Positions 39,138-50,600 of a DNA stretch of 64,000 nucleotides are shown in pieces (the first letter of the stretch is position 1; every line of letters begins with the position of its first letter). The notes beneath the pieces are model-generated. The model saw only the letters and a list, made by a program, of their open reading frames with translations, was not told the origin of the DNA and made no database searches. This DNA comes from Naganishia liquefaciens. Lineage: Eukaryota > Basidiomycota > Tremellomycetes > Filobasidiales > Filobasidiaceae. Both the position numbers and the translations under genes were made by a program. The DNA lies in assembly GCA_013423385.1 (NCBI GenBank), contig BLZA01000049.1, positions 739,695 through 803,694 on the forward strand. The letters run 5' to 3'.

Positions 39138-39891
39138 ATGTCTCGAGTGCAAGTACCGCTTGGGGAGATCATATTTACGCCAGCAGCCAGATCTCTTGCC
39201 TATAAGAAGGTGGATCCCCGCGTGACTCATGACCTCAGAAGATACTGTATCCACTTCACCAAAATCGATCATGTTCGCCGATCCGGCTAAAGGGGGCGAT
39301 CTCTGTGCTCTTTCAGAACGGATATGCTGCACTTCAGTGGGTTTGTACAGTCTTGAACCCGCACGGAGAAGAGCGCGACATTCCCGGGGAGGTCTACGTC
39401 TCTGAGCCCAAACGTTTTGCGAGAACGACAAACGACTTGACAGACTGGGCAGCGGAAGGGATTGCGCAGCTGGAACGATGCTCCGCAAAGTTGACGCAAG
39501 AAGAAACGGGAGGGAAAGCCACGGACACCGAGATCCGTCAAACTCTCAGTGAGCTTCACGCTCGCTTTGGTAATCTTGTGGAACACTTATGAACACACAG
39601 GGTATCTTATGGAAAGCCGGCAAACAATGTCGACATTTATAGGAATATTGGCGTTACCACTGAACTCACAAATTCCATCTTCGAGGTCCTCGAGAGGTCC
39701 AAAGAGGATACAGAGCTTGGCGAGATGGCGAAATCCGCTTTCCGCAAAAGTCTTTTTGCGCATCGAGCGAACTGCTCGACAGTGTCCCACAGCCTTCCAT
39801 CAGCCTAGAGGACCAAGTCACTGCGATGAACCTTCGACGAGTATTGATGACGCATTGGGGTGAAGAGTTGGGAAGGGAGTCGAGGCTATGG
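39138..39891 (+). pseudogene. Broken second copy of the tandem pair
   Basis: Matches the 37947-38780 gene in order: NGYAALQWVCTVLNPHGEERDIPGEVYVSEPKRF, then LTQEETGGKATDTE, LERSKED-ELGEMAKSA, QPSISLEDQVTAMNLRR. It differs by an in-frame TGA at 39590-39592, after which the same frame continues with homologous sequence. A frameshift lies between about 39745 and 39780, and the tail stops early at RESRLW (39891). About a third of residues differ from copy A, so decay is not recent. A short upstream frame from ATG 39138 (MSRVQVPLG) holds the conserved SLAYKKVDPRVTHDLRR segment. I treat it as a pseudogene. Confidence 0.65.
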
Positions 39892-40020
39892 TAGATGGGC
39901 AAAGTGGATTGCTGAATGACCCATCAGTCTCGGTTCCAGCAGACCTGTGCAGCGGCAGCTTAAAGTCCGACGTATTATGGACAGGAGGGCGCAGGGGGGG
40001 GGGTTAGCGCCGTGTCGCGA

Positions 40021-40849
40021 TAATGTGTAGACGTACCTTATCTTCCGATCGCATCGTATCTTGTCCCATATGCAACGCTAAAGCTGTCATCCAGTGATAT
40101 AAACAAGGATTTGAGAAGGGCGCTCGCTGCTGAATCATTAGCACATGAAATGTGAAGATACCTACGCAGAATAGTGGTCGGAGACCACTCCACACCTGAT
40201 AAGATCAGACAACCATACACCACCAAGTAGCCATCCTTCCCCATTTCACGAGGAATGCTTCGGACCGTCCTTTAGATCAGGACAAACGTAATGTCTTGGC
40301 GGAAACCTCTACAATAAAATGGTGTGGCCGTGCTTCCGCACCTGCGCTCAAGTCGTTATTCATGACATCTCGTGAGAGTAGGATGACAATTCATTATGCT
40401 TCTCTACCAAACGACTGGACAGTCCACTGCTGAGGAATATTAATGAGACTGTCGACAAGGCGATTTCAAACAACCGAGCTCAATTATTTCGGAAAGGGTC
40501 GAACAGAAGCTTGGCCCATGTCACGACAAGGCGGATGCCCGATACGGAGAACCGTGGCAAATCAGATTGCTTTTAACGCGTTCAAGATATGCGGTAAAGT
40601 TTAGCCTTCTTCTAATGTGCTCAGCGATTGACCTTATGGATCTTGTTCCATAGTGTTTCATGGGCGATGAATGGCCTTATGTAATCTGGACAAGTCGCTC
40701 TAGCGCATCACGCGCCTCTTTTTGTGTCCATCATCTTGGATTTTGTGTTCGATCGCGCGTTTGCTGTCTCCCGTTTCAAGTCGTCAAGCAGCGTATCCCG
40801 CCAGCCATAGACATCTCGATTGTCCACCAACACCGCCCATAGCACCACC
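40021..40849. other. 3' flank of the duplication and mL40 promoter
   Basis: The left part still belongs to the duplicated unit. The right part should contain the mL40 promoter and leader. No gene recognised. Confidence 0.35.
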
Positions 40850-41419
40850 ATGTCTCTTCGTGTCGTCACACGTCCCCTCATACAACGCCGGGCCTACGCC
40901 GTCGCCGCGTCGAACGCCAAAGACCGCGACTCGACCGCCGGCGACTCTCGTCTCGACATCATCCGCAAGACGCTCTACCCCGTCGGCGGCGTCGATACCG
41001 CTTCTTCGCCCACGGGTACTTATCACCCGGACCACCAAGCACGACTTGCGCACGTTCTCGGAGCCAACCCGGAAGTCCACGAGACGATCGAACGCGCATG
41101 GAAGACGCATCAACGTAGCCTGAGGGAATCCCGACAGGCCGCACTCGAGCGCAAGCACGCCGAGATGGCTCGTGCTTGTGAGGCGCTCAAACAAGCCGAC
41201 GAACGTCTGTACGCGCAAGCCATGGTCAAGCCCGATATCCGCAAGTCGAGTTCGAGTGCGCCGCTGGATCCGCAGCCAGAGGGAGGCAAGACGAGTTTGG
41301 CCGAGAAGAGGCGCAAGGCGGCGCGGATTGAGGGCTTGTTCCCGCGGGAGTGGCCGGTCGCACGGGAGACGTGGGGCAAGGAGAAGTGGCATGCGGGCGA
41401 GCAGCCGGCAAAGCAGTGA
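40850..41419 (+). CDS. MRPL28: Mitochondrial large-subunit ribosomal protein mL40
   Basis: Single exon, 189 residues. The N-terminus MSLRVVTRPLIQRRAYAVAAS is a typical mitochondrial presequence. The body holds DIIRKTLYP near the N-terminus, a long basic helix (RAWKTHQRSLRESRQAALERKHAEMARACEAL), and the family end RIEGLFPREWPVARETW, the signature of the mL40 (yeast Mrpl28) family of the mitoribosome. ATG 40850 follows CACC and gives the presequence. No introns, unlike its neighbours. Confidence 0.8.
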   Translation: MSLRVVTRPLIQRRAYAVAASNAKDRDSTAGDSRLDIIRKTLYPVGGVDTASSPTGTYHPDHQARLAHVLGANPEVHETIERAWKTHQRSLRESRQAALERKHAEMARACEALKQADERLYAQAMVKPDIRKSSSSAPLDPQPEGGKTSLAEKRRKAARIEGLFPREWPVARETWGKEKWHAGEQPAKQ

Positions 41420-42197
41420 ACAGCGAGCCGGGGCAGGATGGTCGGATGAATTGGGTTTATTCAGCTTGAAGGAGGAATTAGCAGCAACACGGTGTGGAAT
41501 AGAGGCGCGGATCTTCATAGCGTCCAGTCCCCGATCAAGTATCACGACAACGTGCAACGCCGTGAATGAACATGTACCAGCCATCAGCAGGGGGGTTCTG
41601 TGTCTGCGACGTCACGAAAATCAACATCAGCATTATCAATCAGCATCACTGCATATCATCAGAAGGATGGGGAGAACTCAAAGTAGAATCGCACGACATG
41701 CGCCAGTGTGCGCAAACATTCGACTTGTGGCAACAAAACAGCATCATCCTCAATTCACTCACGAATCGGCCTGGGATGTGCTTGTCTCCTATCCGCGAGA
41801 CAATCATGTGGAGCGAGGGAGACGGAGCGGTCTCTGCGAGCCGATTGACGTGCAACAGTTCAGCGGATTATCGATCTGGTAGCGAGCGACGAGGGACTGC
41901 TCGAAAGTGGTCTCGCGTTCGCAATGTCGTTGAGCGATTGGACAAGGGAAATTGTTGTAACGATATAGGGATTGGCATATGCCCCATCAGCATAGGATAT
42001 ACGCCAACTGGTCATTTTTCCCCGGTGAGAATCAACCAACCCGAGATCGCGCCTGTTTCTCTACGAGGCGACCTTCAGAGAAAGTCTATGACCAGCCAGA
42101 CCTTGAGTCTCGTGATTTCAGACCACCGGTATGGATCTTCCGTTAGGAAAGATGGCATCTATGGTACAACACAAGCATATACAAAACCCTAGATGCA
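41420..42197. other. Convergent intergenic with an unassigned open frame
   Basis: Between the 3' ends of mL40 and NUG1. A plus-strand frame of 208 codons from ATG 41566 to 42192 is open but shows no known domain. It is Cys- and Ser-scattered in random-looking order and has no intron, so I leave it uncalled. Confidence 0.35.
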
Positions 42198-44594
42198 CTA
42201 CCGTCGGCCCATCTTGGCCTTTTTCGTCGTCGGCGCGGCTCCCTGATCCGACGCTCTCCTCCGCTTCTTGTCGTTGCCCTTGGCAGGCGCAGGCTTGACG
42301 GCACTGACCTTGACGGGGACAACGGTCTTCGTCGGCGGCTGCGGCACCAAGTTGAACTCGACCTTGCGCTTCTTGCTGACCACGGGTTCTGGTGCGGCCT
42401 TTCGCTTCTTGGACGGGGCCACAATGACGGGCACTTCTTCCTCTTCCGATTCAGACTCTTCTGGTTCCTCGTCATGTGAGAAGATGACCTCCTCGCCCGA
42501 TTCAGAGCCCTCCTCGAGGCCGTCCTCTGCGTCCTCTGCGTCCTCTGCGTCCTCGGCATCTTCGTCGTCCTCCTCGAGATCCTCCTCGTCGAGCTCGTCG
42601 TCCTCATCAGCGGGGAACTCGTCATCCTCATCGTCGCTCTCATCAGATCCCATATCGGCGCCGTACTCTTCATCCAATATCAACTGAAAAGGGGGGTCAG
42701 CATAATTTATTAGCGAGACTTCAGTGTCCTCACCTCCCGGTCATCCACGCTTCCCGGCTTGAGCCTAATCAGCCCCTTGGGTCCCTCTCGCTTCAGCTCC
42801 GCCTTGGTCTTGAGCGCCTGGAGCACAACAGCGTCGCGTGAGTCCAGCTCCGGCAAGGGCGTCTTGGCAGCGGCAGCCTTGTTCTTTTTAGATACGGCCG
42901 GAAGGGTGTAGTATGGGAAGTTGTCCAAAGCCCAGTCACGAAGAATGGCACGGCCGGCTCCGTCAAGATCGGGAACGCCGTGCTATGAGGCGTCAGACAC
43001 ATGCCAATCAATGGAATAGATCCACATACCTTCTTCAGCCGACCCTGAGATCGTGCAACGCCAGTCAAGAATGCCTCGACGTCGCCGGCGACGAAAGCCG
43101 GTACAGTGTACGCGAGCGTCAAGTCCTGGGTATTCGCTCGCTTGATCAATTGCTTGACTACAGGGGAATATTAGCCATGACAAATCGACCGCAATATCCG
43201 AGGCCACTCACCAAGCGGATACGCATCCTTGACCTTGTCGATCCTGCCCAGGTTCCTCGTCAACATGTCCCGCGCCACAAGCTGCTCCAGCTCATCCCAG
43301 ATCGCATTCTGCTCCTCAATCTCCTCGGTCTCCTCCTGTCGCTCCATCTCAGCATCCACGTCGGGCGGGTTAAACTCCCAGCCGGGTGTGTCGATGATAC
43401 TTATCCTTGTTGGGCCGGAGACGGACAGGGGAAGCACGCTTTCGGACGGGGTGAGAGTGGTCGGGGCGGTGCCGCTCGTCTTGGCCGTGGCAGCCGTTGG
43501 GTGTACAGGTCGGCCAAGGAGGGTGTTGATAAAGCTCGATTTACCGACGTTGGGCTGTCCGAGAACGGAAACGACGAGTCCCTCCTCTTCAGACGCTGCC
43601 TTTTTCTGCTTCTTGTCGGCAGCGGCCTTTTCGCTTGCCCATGTGCGGAGAATGGAAACAAGGCCGTCCTTGCCGATAGGAATACCCGGGTTGAATCCAG
43701 CAGCTGACGTCTTCTCGCCCGTGTTGGTCATGCTCGACTTGAAGAGACAGACTTGCACATTCTTGTTGCCCTTGTATTCCTGCTTGATGGCGCGCAACCA
43801 CGCCTCAGCTGCCTCGCGTGGGACAAGATCCGCCTTGTTCAACACGATCAACAGCTTGTCCTGCCATCCCTTGGCCTTTCCTACGGTCGACTCCGAGCCT
43901 TCAAGAATCGCGTTCTCGAGGAACGCGCTTCGGAAGGTGAGCGGGTCACGCGCGTCGAGGAGCTGGACGCAGACGTGGGCACGATCGAGGGCGGATTGAA
44001 TTGTCGGGAGAAGGGTGTCAACGAGATCGGGAGGAGGGGAATCGGCGTCTTCGCTTTGTGCCGGTGCAGCCTTGGCAGTGGTTTGACCATTGACGGGTTT
44101 CCCTCCGTGCAGCTTCATAATTCCCGGATTCTCCTCGTCTTCGTCTGTCTCGTCGTCTTCCTCCTGCGTGATGACCGGTGCGGCATTGGCAGCCTTTCGA
44201 GCGGCCTTGACGGCTTGCTTGTGCTCATCCGCCTAAGTACCCGTCAGCTCGAGCCATTGTCAAGAGTGTAATACGCACCAATCGCTTCTGTTCTGCCATC
44301 TCGGCGAGAACCTGCTCCTTGTACGGGAAATTGTTGGGGATTCCGATATCCTTTGTTTTTTCTTGTCCAACATCAGCACCGTTTGCCGTTTTCCATGGCG
44401 ATTTGAACATACTGGTCGTCCAGGTCACATCCTTCTTGGCATGCTTTTTATTCTTCTTCCTCGTTTCAGCCGCCTTTCGCTTGATGCTCGCCCGCTGCCG
44501 GGTCGTCCCCCTGTTGGAAGTCTCTGCGGAGTGCAGGGGTAAGCGGGAGATGCAAAGCGATATCTGTCGACGTACTCTTTCTGATGCCACCCAT
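42198..44594 (-). CDS. NUG1: Nucleolar GTPase Nug1/nucleostemin family
   Basis: Circularly permuted GTPase required for maturation and export of the 60S ribosomal subunit. ATG 44594 opens MGGIRKKTSNRGTTRQR and a Lys/Arg-rich GN3L-type N-terminus (RKAAETRKKNKKHAKKD), with the first intron after MGGIRK. Next come FPYKEQVLAEMAEQKR, DVRDP-like LLDARDP, then G-motifs in permuted order: NKAD (G4), later GQPNVGKSSFIN (G1), and DTPGWE (G3). After this is an RNA-binding basic region. The C-terminal part is a long acidic run with a repeated EDA unit (coded by GCGTCCTCT repeats near 42530-42555) and a Lys-rich nuclear tail (KKRRRASD, KKAKMGRR). At least five introns. The three G-motifs are complete. Confidence 0.93.
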
Positions 44595-44900
44595 TGTGCG
44601 TGTAGATTACTGCTGAGGAGAACACTACCAACCATACCCACGACCATGGTGAACACGGCCAACTCCAAAAAATCGAGCAGATGGGAAGCGCGGATCCAAA
44701 AAAGTAAAACATTTTCGGCGGCCGGCAGGATGCACGGTCCGCACCCGCGACCCGCCTCCTCCTCCTCTGGCCCTGGATAGTCGCTGCAAATGCCATGCGT
44801 ATACACGTAGCTGGCGAACATCTTCCACTGCTATACAAGTAATTTGTTCATCTATTCATCTACATGAAGATCCTTCCTCAATCAGACGACAAGATGACGA
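44595..44900. promoter_or_regulatory. NUG1 promoter region
   Basis: Upstream of NUG1 and downstream of the next minus-strand gene. No clear motif. Confidence 0.3.
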
Positions 44901-46329
44901 TCAAATTCGATCGGGTTTCGCAGTAACGCATGCGCACTTGACGATACCCCACGCCAGAGTCCAGACGTCCTGGTCGTCAAGATAGCCCGACTGTTTAAGC
45001 GGAGTAATGTAGCCCTGAAATTGGCTGTTATCGAGTACTTCGTGGAAGATGGTCTTTTGGTATCCCCTGTCCCGATGTTTCGTCTGCAAACCGCCTCTGT
45101 ACAAGTGAATAGTCTTCCAGGCAGCAACACTTCCGAGTTCTCGATACTTGACGACGACGTATATTCGTGATTCGTTTTCAGCGGGATGAGGTTTTCGACG
45201 CCTCGAGCCAGCACTCGAGAATGACGCAAAGTTATCGGAATCCTTGGCCTCTATCTGCCAGCTTCTACCCAGTTGTGCAAGAAGCCTGCCATTGGTCGTC
45301 TGGAGCGCAAAGTGGACATGATACAGGGATTCCCACATCAACTTGACTCTCACTCTAGCGATAAAATCGGGCGAGGTCCAAAGGAGGTTGTCAAGAGAGG
45401 ATATGGCGGGAATCCATGATGACTGCAATGTCCCGATAGTGCTCGCTTTGGCCGAGAGAACATCTGTCCAGCAAATGGCAGTATTGATGATACCCGTCGT
45501 TTTGAGCGACTCTCCTGAGAGACTTAGAACACTCCATACTCTCTGATCCGCAGGAGTGGACTCGACGTCTCCAGAGATAACGGTGCTGTTATCTTCAAGG
45601 AATCCCACGGATGCGGGCGACCCAAATGTCTTGGGTCGGTCAATCTCTTCCGGTGTTTCCATAGTGCTAGTGGTAGCGCCCGAGATCACGATGGAGGACA
45701 GTGATCTTGCTTTCTTGTGCATCACGAGTAAGACGGATTGTGGAAAGTTGGAGAGATTCTTCAGCAAGATTGACCCTGCATCTGGAAATGATATATACTC
45801 GGATCGTTTGAGCGATTCGGCGAAAAAGAGGACAAAGGATGAGAACGGAAGCTTCTCCTTTGAGCGTTTGCTGTTCAGCGCTAAATTGATCGATTTTGTG
45901 GGAGAGCTAAGGACGAAGAAGTCCACTTCCAGCTTGTACTGCGAGTCTGCGGTTGTAGCTTGTCATTACACTTTCCTTTGTGTCGTCCTTGAAACGATTG
46001 TTGTGAGCAATCGCTTCTTTCCATCGCAAAGGCCTTTCCCTTGAGTATGCTGGAATGATGAGGAGACATCCACAGAGTCTGCACAGCCTTTGCCACATTG
46101 CTGCTCCTCCTGAGAATGGGACGGCAGCACTGTCAGGCGGTAGATAATATCCTGGATGGGCATGACAACTCGCTCGCGAGGAAGTAGTAGCGGCGATGAA
46201 TTGAAGAGATCTTGCACGTCAGGAATACGGTATCGAGAACTCTTGTTCGCGGAAAAAAAAGACTGGACTGGATGACCTTTGGGCGACAATATTCAGTCTA
46301 TCGATGAATACATTTTCTTGCACTCCCAT
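44901..46329 (-). CDS. Hypothetical protein, multi-exon
   Basis: The main exon, 44901 up to about 45950, gives some 340 residues: YKLEVDFFVLSSPTKSINLALNSK, a Ser-rich middle (LSSIVISGATTSTMETPEE), WTSPDFIARVRVKLMWESLYHVHFALQTTNGRLLAQLGRSWQIEA, and a C-terminus RIYVVVKYRELGSVAAWKTIHL, ending AKPDRI. Upstream segments with plausible coding (46329 MGVQENVFIDRLNIVAQR, and LPSHSQEEQQ around 46130) may be earlier exons, but their splice sites are not settled. It is rich in beta-prone stretches and has no signal peptide or TM. I do not recognise a family. Confidence 0.5.
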
Positions 46330-46915
46330 ACGTCGGTCCAGCGTTATAACCGGTCCAATGGAGGGGAGGTCTGCCTCTTTTTCGCGCAGACGACGGGTTG
46401 ATGGGCGGAGGACGCGCGGCTTGGGCGTGAGCCACGCGCGCAAGGAGGAGGAAATCCCTGTCGAGTTGTTTCGTTCATGGTGGGACGATTCCAGAGATGC
46501 TGTGTCTCGGAGAGATGCTGTGTCTCGGACGGGAGGAAGCGGCGCAAGGCAGGATGTGCGCAAGTGGACGCGAGGAGGTTCGGGTTGAGGGCTTTGGATG
46601 AAGGATAGAGATGCTGAGATCCATTTGCGTCGTCAGGATTCCATACGGTTCGTTGACAGGCGGGCATTCCAAGCCTCACCGACACAGCCGTGGTCCAAGG
46701 CTCAGCGTACCGCCGCGGTGCACTCCACCCTGCCAGACCTACTCGCTCCCTCGTCCCATCAAGACTGAGCGACCTGTTGCGAGGCCCTGGAGAAAATTGT
46801 CAAGGGTCCGACCTCGAGATGGTCGCGGCTGGACGTGACAAGTCGGTGATCGCTTCGTGAGATTTCCGCCGGCTCCCTTTTCTCGCCTCGTCTCGCCTCG
46901 CCTCGCTTGAAAGTC
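46330..46915. other. Intergenic
   Basis: Between the start of the hypothetical gene and the stop of the calcipressin gene. It contains a short direct repeat AGAGATGCTGTGTCTCGG at about 46494 and 46512. No gene. Confidence 0.4.
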
Positions 46916-47374
46916 TCACACCGGAGGCCGCGCCGTCGGCTCGATCTTTTCCCCTGCGCCATTCTTGTCCTTGACGGCATAGTCTTCAAAGGCAGGAAGC
47001 ATACTCTCGATGGTCGCCTTGATGTGCGTGATCGGCACGCTCGGACGCAGCGACGGGGACGCGGACGACGGGGAAACGTCTGCTTCTGGAGGCGGTGGTA
47101 GGACGGAAACAACAATCCCTTGATCCGTCTGCAAAATCACTTGTCCCCGCTCATCTTCCGCCTCTTCCTCCCCCTTCCCCTGCTCCTCCTCGTCGCCGAC
47201 GGTCCGTTCCCCACGTTCCACTTGAAGCCTCGTCAATGCGCCCGCCAAATCATCCGCGAGCGTCCGATCGTTTGGCGGATCTTCTACGACGGGCATCCAT
47301 CCTTCTGGGGGTGAGCCGGGCGGGGAGATGAGTAGGTTGCGCGTGGGCGGGGGCGGGGCGAGGTGGGTGGGCAT
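46916..47374 (-). CDS. RCN1: Calcipressin (regulator of calcineurin), C-terminal half only
   Basis: Binds and modulates the calcineurin phosphatase. The 152-residue frame begins MPTHLAPPPPTRNLLISPPGSPPEGWMPVVEDPP. LISPPGSPP is the calcipressin signature. An acidic linker follows, then PSVPITHI, which resembles the calcineurin-docking PxIxIT motif, and a C-terminus ending TARPPV. Family members usually have an RRM-like N-terminal domain before the signature. Here the ATG is only 258 bp from the divergent NOT3 start, and the upstream frame is open but only proline-rich low complexity, so that domain is missing unless an exon was not recognised. Identity is firm; completeness is not. Confidence 0.75.
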   Translation of the reverse strand: MPTHLAPPPPTRNLLISPPGSPPEGWMPVVEDPPNDRTLADDLAGALTRLQVERGERTVGDEEEQGKGEEEAEDERGQVILQTDQGIVVSVLPPPPEADVSPSSASPSLRPSVPITHIKATIESMLPAFEDYAVKDKNGAGEKIEPTARPPV

Positions 47375-47632
47375 GGTTGGGGATGTTGGGGATGTCGGGG
47401 CGGGGGGAGGGGCAGGGATGAAGGGGAGTGGGAGCGGAGGGAGCCTGAAGATGAACGGCGGCGAGAGAAAGCGCGCGGGGCGGGTGTGATTAGGTAAGCG
47501 CGCGCTAGCAGGAGGGGGAGGAGGGTCCCTAGGGGGTCATCAAGGTGTCAAGCGGGTCGGCGGGTCGGGGTTTGGCAGTGTGGGTGGCAGTGGCCATTCA
47601 TTCAGCGTCATACATTCATTCTCCCATCCACC
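47375..47632. promoter_or_regulatory. Divergent promoter calcipressin / NOT3
   Basis: 258-bp shared promoter, G-rich on the plus strand (GGGGAGGGGC type). The minus-strand frame remains open here (Pro-rich) without an ATG. Confidence 0.45.
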
Positions 47633-50600
47633 ATGGCACAGCGGAAGCTTCAAGGTGCGTCGGCGCAAGAGGAGGGGACACGGTAACGCCGCTAACACGC
47701 TCCGCCCGCAGCCGAGATCGACCGGACCTTGAAAAAGGTCCACGAAGGCGTCCAGATCTTTGAGGATATGTACGACAAGTTTATGATGTCGACCAATGCC
47801 ACGCAAAAGGACAAGCTCGAGACGGATCTCAAAACGCAGATAAAAAAGCTGCAGAGGATGCGGGATCAGGTCAAGAGTTGGCAGACGAGCAATGATATCA
47901 AGGACAAGCAGCCGCTGGATCAGACGAGGAGGGTGATTGAGACGGTGAGTCCGAGGAACGAGCCAAGGAGCGAAGCGACGAGGCGAGTGACGAGGGGAGC
48001 CCGAGCGACCAAAGGGGGCGAGAATACCCTTGAGGTGAAGCGAGAATCGGAGGCGCCGCAGGCGAGGACTGAGGAGCGCGCCGTTCGGCGCTGCGAGACT
48101 AGCCAAGTCCAGGAGCGAAGCGACGACGACGAGACATCCGACCTCGGACCGGAGGGACGATAGGAGGTGCTGAGAAGCCCTTGTCCGTCGAAGCGTAGCG
48201 AAGATAGGAGGCGTTGGAGGCGAGGATTCCCCGAGGCCGTCGTGGGACGGCCGAGAGTAATATCGAGCCGTGGAGCCAAGTGACGACGGCGAGAGGTCCG
48301 TTTCTCGAGCGGTGCGAGGATAGGAGGCGCCGCGGGCAAGGATTGCTCGAGGGCGTTGAGGGACGGCTAAGAACACCCTCGGTCGAGCAAAGAAGCGACG
48401 ACGGCCAGAGATTGATTCGTTTCCTGAGCGAGGCGAGGATAGGAGGCGTTGCCGGCAAGGGTTCTCCTAAGCCGTTGTCGGGGACTGCCCAGAATCCCCA
48501 CGAACTCACGAGCGAACCGCGGACCACGGGAATTCCATTTCTCGAGCGGAACGACGATAGGAGGCGTCGCAGGCGAGGATTCCCCGAGGCCGTTGTGGGA
48601 CGCCGAGACCACTTTTTTTGGCGAATAGAGCGAGAATAGGAGGCGCCGCAGGCAAGGATTTCCGGAGCGGAGCGTAAAGCGAGTATACCGGCGCTGCATG
48701 CAGGGACTCTGCGAGGTCGTCTTTGGCCGAGAATGTCCCGAGAAACTCGAGGGAGCCAGGGCACCTCTTGTCGAGCGCGGAGCGAGGAGACTAGCGCTGC
48801 ACGCAGGCATCAGACCGCTCATAGGAGGTGCCGGTGGCCAGGACTTTGCGAGAAATACCCGCGAGCGAAACGAGGAGCCCGGCGGCAGGGCGCCAGGGCG
48901 CCGCCGGACGACTGAATACCACACCGGGAATGGCCGGATCACGCTGTTCTAGTTGACACGCGAATAAGACCGCTTTGCTGTTTTCTATCGTCGCCCGTTA
49001 TCATAAATCGGAGGCGAATTGGAAGAAAGACTCACGGACCTGACTTGGATACGGATGACCGCAAAAAGGCGCTGCTCTTGGACGCGTCGCGCTGCTCTAT
49101 CCGTTAAACATCGCTGACTCTTCCCCTTTTTTTCTTTTCAGAAAATGGAACTCTTCAAAGCCCTCGAAAAGGAGACGAAAACAAAAGCCTTTTCCAAAGA
49201 AGGACTCATCCTTGCAGCGCGTCTCGATCCGGCAGAAAAGGCAAAGGAGGATGCACGCGCCCTGCTTGAAGAATTCGTCGGCACCCTGAACCTACAGATC
49301 GAACGTTGCGAGGCCGAGATTGAGCTACTGCAGGCAAATTCGGGTGGCGGCAAGAAGAAGAAGGGAAAGGATGCCAACGGTGCGAGCGGACGAACGGAAG
49401 AGCTCGAGCATTCCAACGAACGCAGAAGATGGCATGTCGGCAATCTCGAGGCCAGTATGCGTGCGCTCGACAATGGCAGGGTGACGGCCGATCAGGTGAA
49501 TGACATCAAGGAGGATGTTGCGTACTTTGTCGAGTCGAACGAGGTGAGTGAGGAATCGCTCTCCAAGAAGATTCCCGTTGACGCCCATACCAGGAGGAAG
49601 ACTTTGAAGAAGACGAGGGCATCTACGACGAACTGCATCTTGAAGAGGAAGACGACAACATTGGCGTTCTGGCAACACATGACGGTTCGGCGATGGGCGG
49701 CGGAGATGACCTGATGAGCGAGAGCGATCTGCAGAGCGTGGACGATCATCCGCCAGCCAAGGCGACACCGAGCAAGACACGATCCGTATCCGAGGACCCA
49801 GCGCCGGCACCTACGAGTCCGCTACTCGCACGCAAGACGCCCGCACGCAAAACGACGGATAAGGAAAAAGCGGCGGTCAGCGCCAAGGATGTCGAGACGC
49901 CGAGCAAGCCCGTTCGCACGGCGTCGGAAAAGAGCGCGTCGACGCTGCTTTCGCCCGCCGGGCCGAGGCAGTCTACGGCCCCGCCTTTGCCGCCCATCAA
50001 ATATGCCGCCGCTGCCGCTGCCGCTGTTCAAGCCGCTGCTCCTTCGCCAACTGTCGCTCCGATAACAACGCAATCGCGTGCGGAGAACGTTACCTCACCG
50101 CTCGCCGAACAAGTCGCATCGCCCGTTGCCATCCCGCCGACGCCCGAGATCTCTGTACCGCCGCCGCCACCGGGACTGTCGGCACAGCCGCCCGCCCAGT
50201 CGACTCAGCAACTCGCACCGCCTCAGTCTGTCCCCACATCGCCCCAAAGCAAGTCCAGCCCCGCGCCCTCCGTCGCTGCTCTCAGCGTCGGCATGGCCAA
50301 TGCATCGCTCGCGGCATCCCCTATTCAGAGTCCCTCCAACGGCTACTCGGTGCCCTCGGTACTATCCCCGCAACCGCCCAACGCGCCGCCACAGCAAATT
50401 CCGACACAGCAGCAACCGGCCATACAGAGCGTCGCGTCGCAGATACAGCAGAGTCGACAGCAGCAACAGATACAGGTACAGCAGAATGGCACAACAGATC
50501 CGTCAGCGCAACCCGGTTCCCTCCCAGCCGTCCAGCCTCCGGCGACATCACATACGCCGAATGCGTTGTCGGACCTGATGACGCGGTTCGAAGAAGTCAA

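Larger units (their letters stand above)
37770..40490. repeat. Tandem segmental duplication (~1.4 kb units)
   Basis: Unit A is about 37770-38960 and unit B about 39130-40490. Matching landmarks run in the same order: TACCGCTTGGG, the GGATATG-TGCA-T-CAGTGG region, the shared end GCGCCGTGTCGCGATA (38765 and 40008), and the 3' flank with ATTATGCTTCTCT. Divergence is substantial. Confidence 0.6.

Noticed and set aside
43229-43999. 256-codon plus-strand open frame
   Set aside because: Shadow of the NUG1 GTPase domain.
47540-48376. 278-codon minus-strand open frame
   Set aside because: Runs through the NOT3 intron minisatellite and part of its exon; low-complexity repeat translation without domain.
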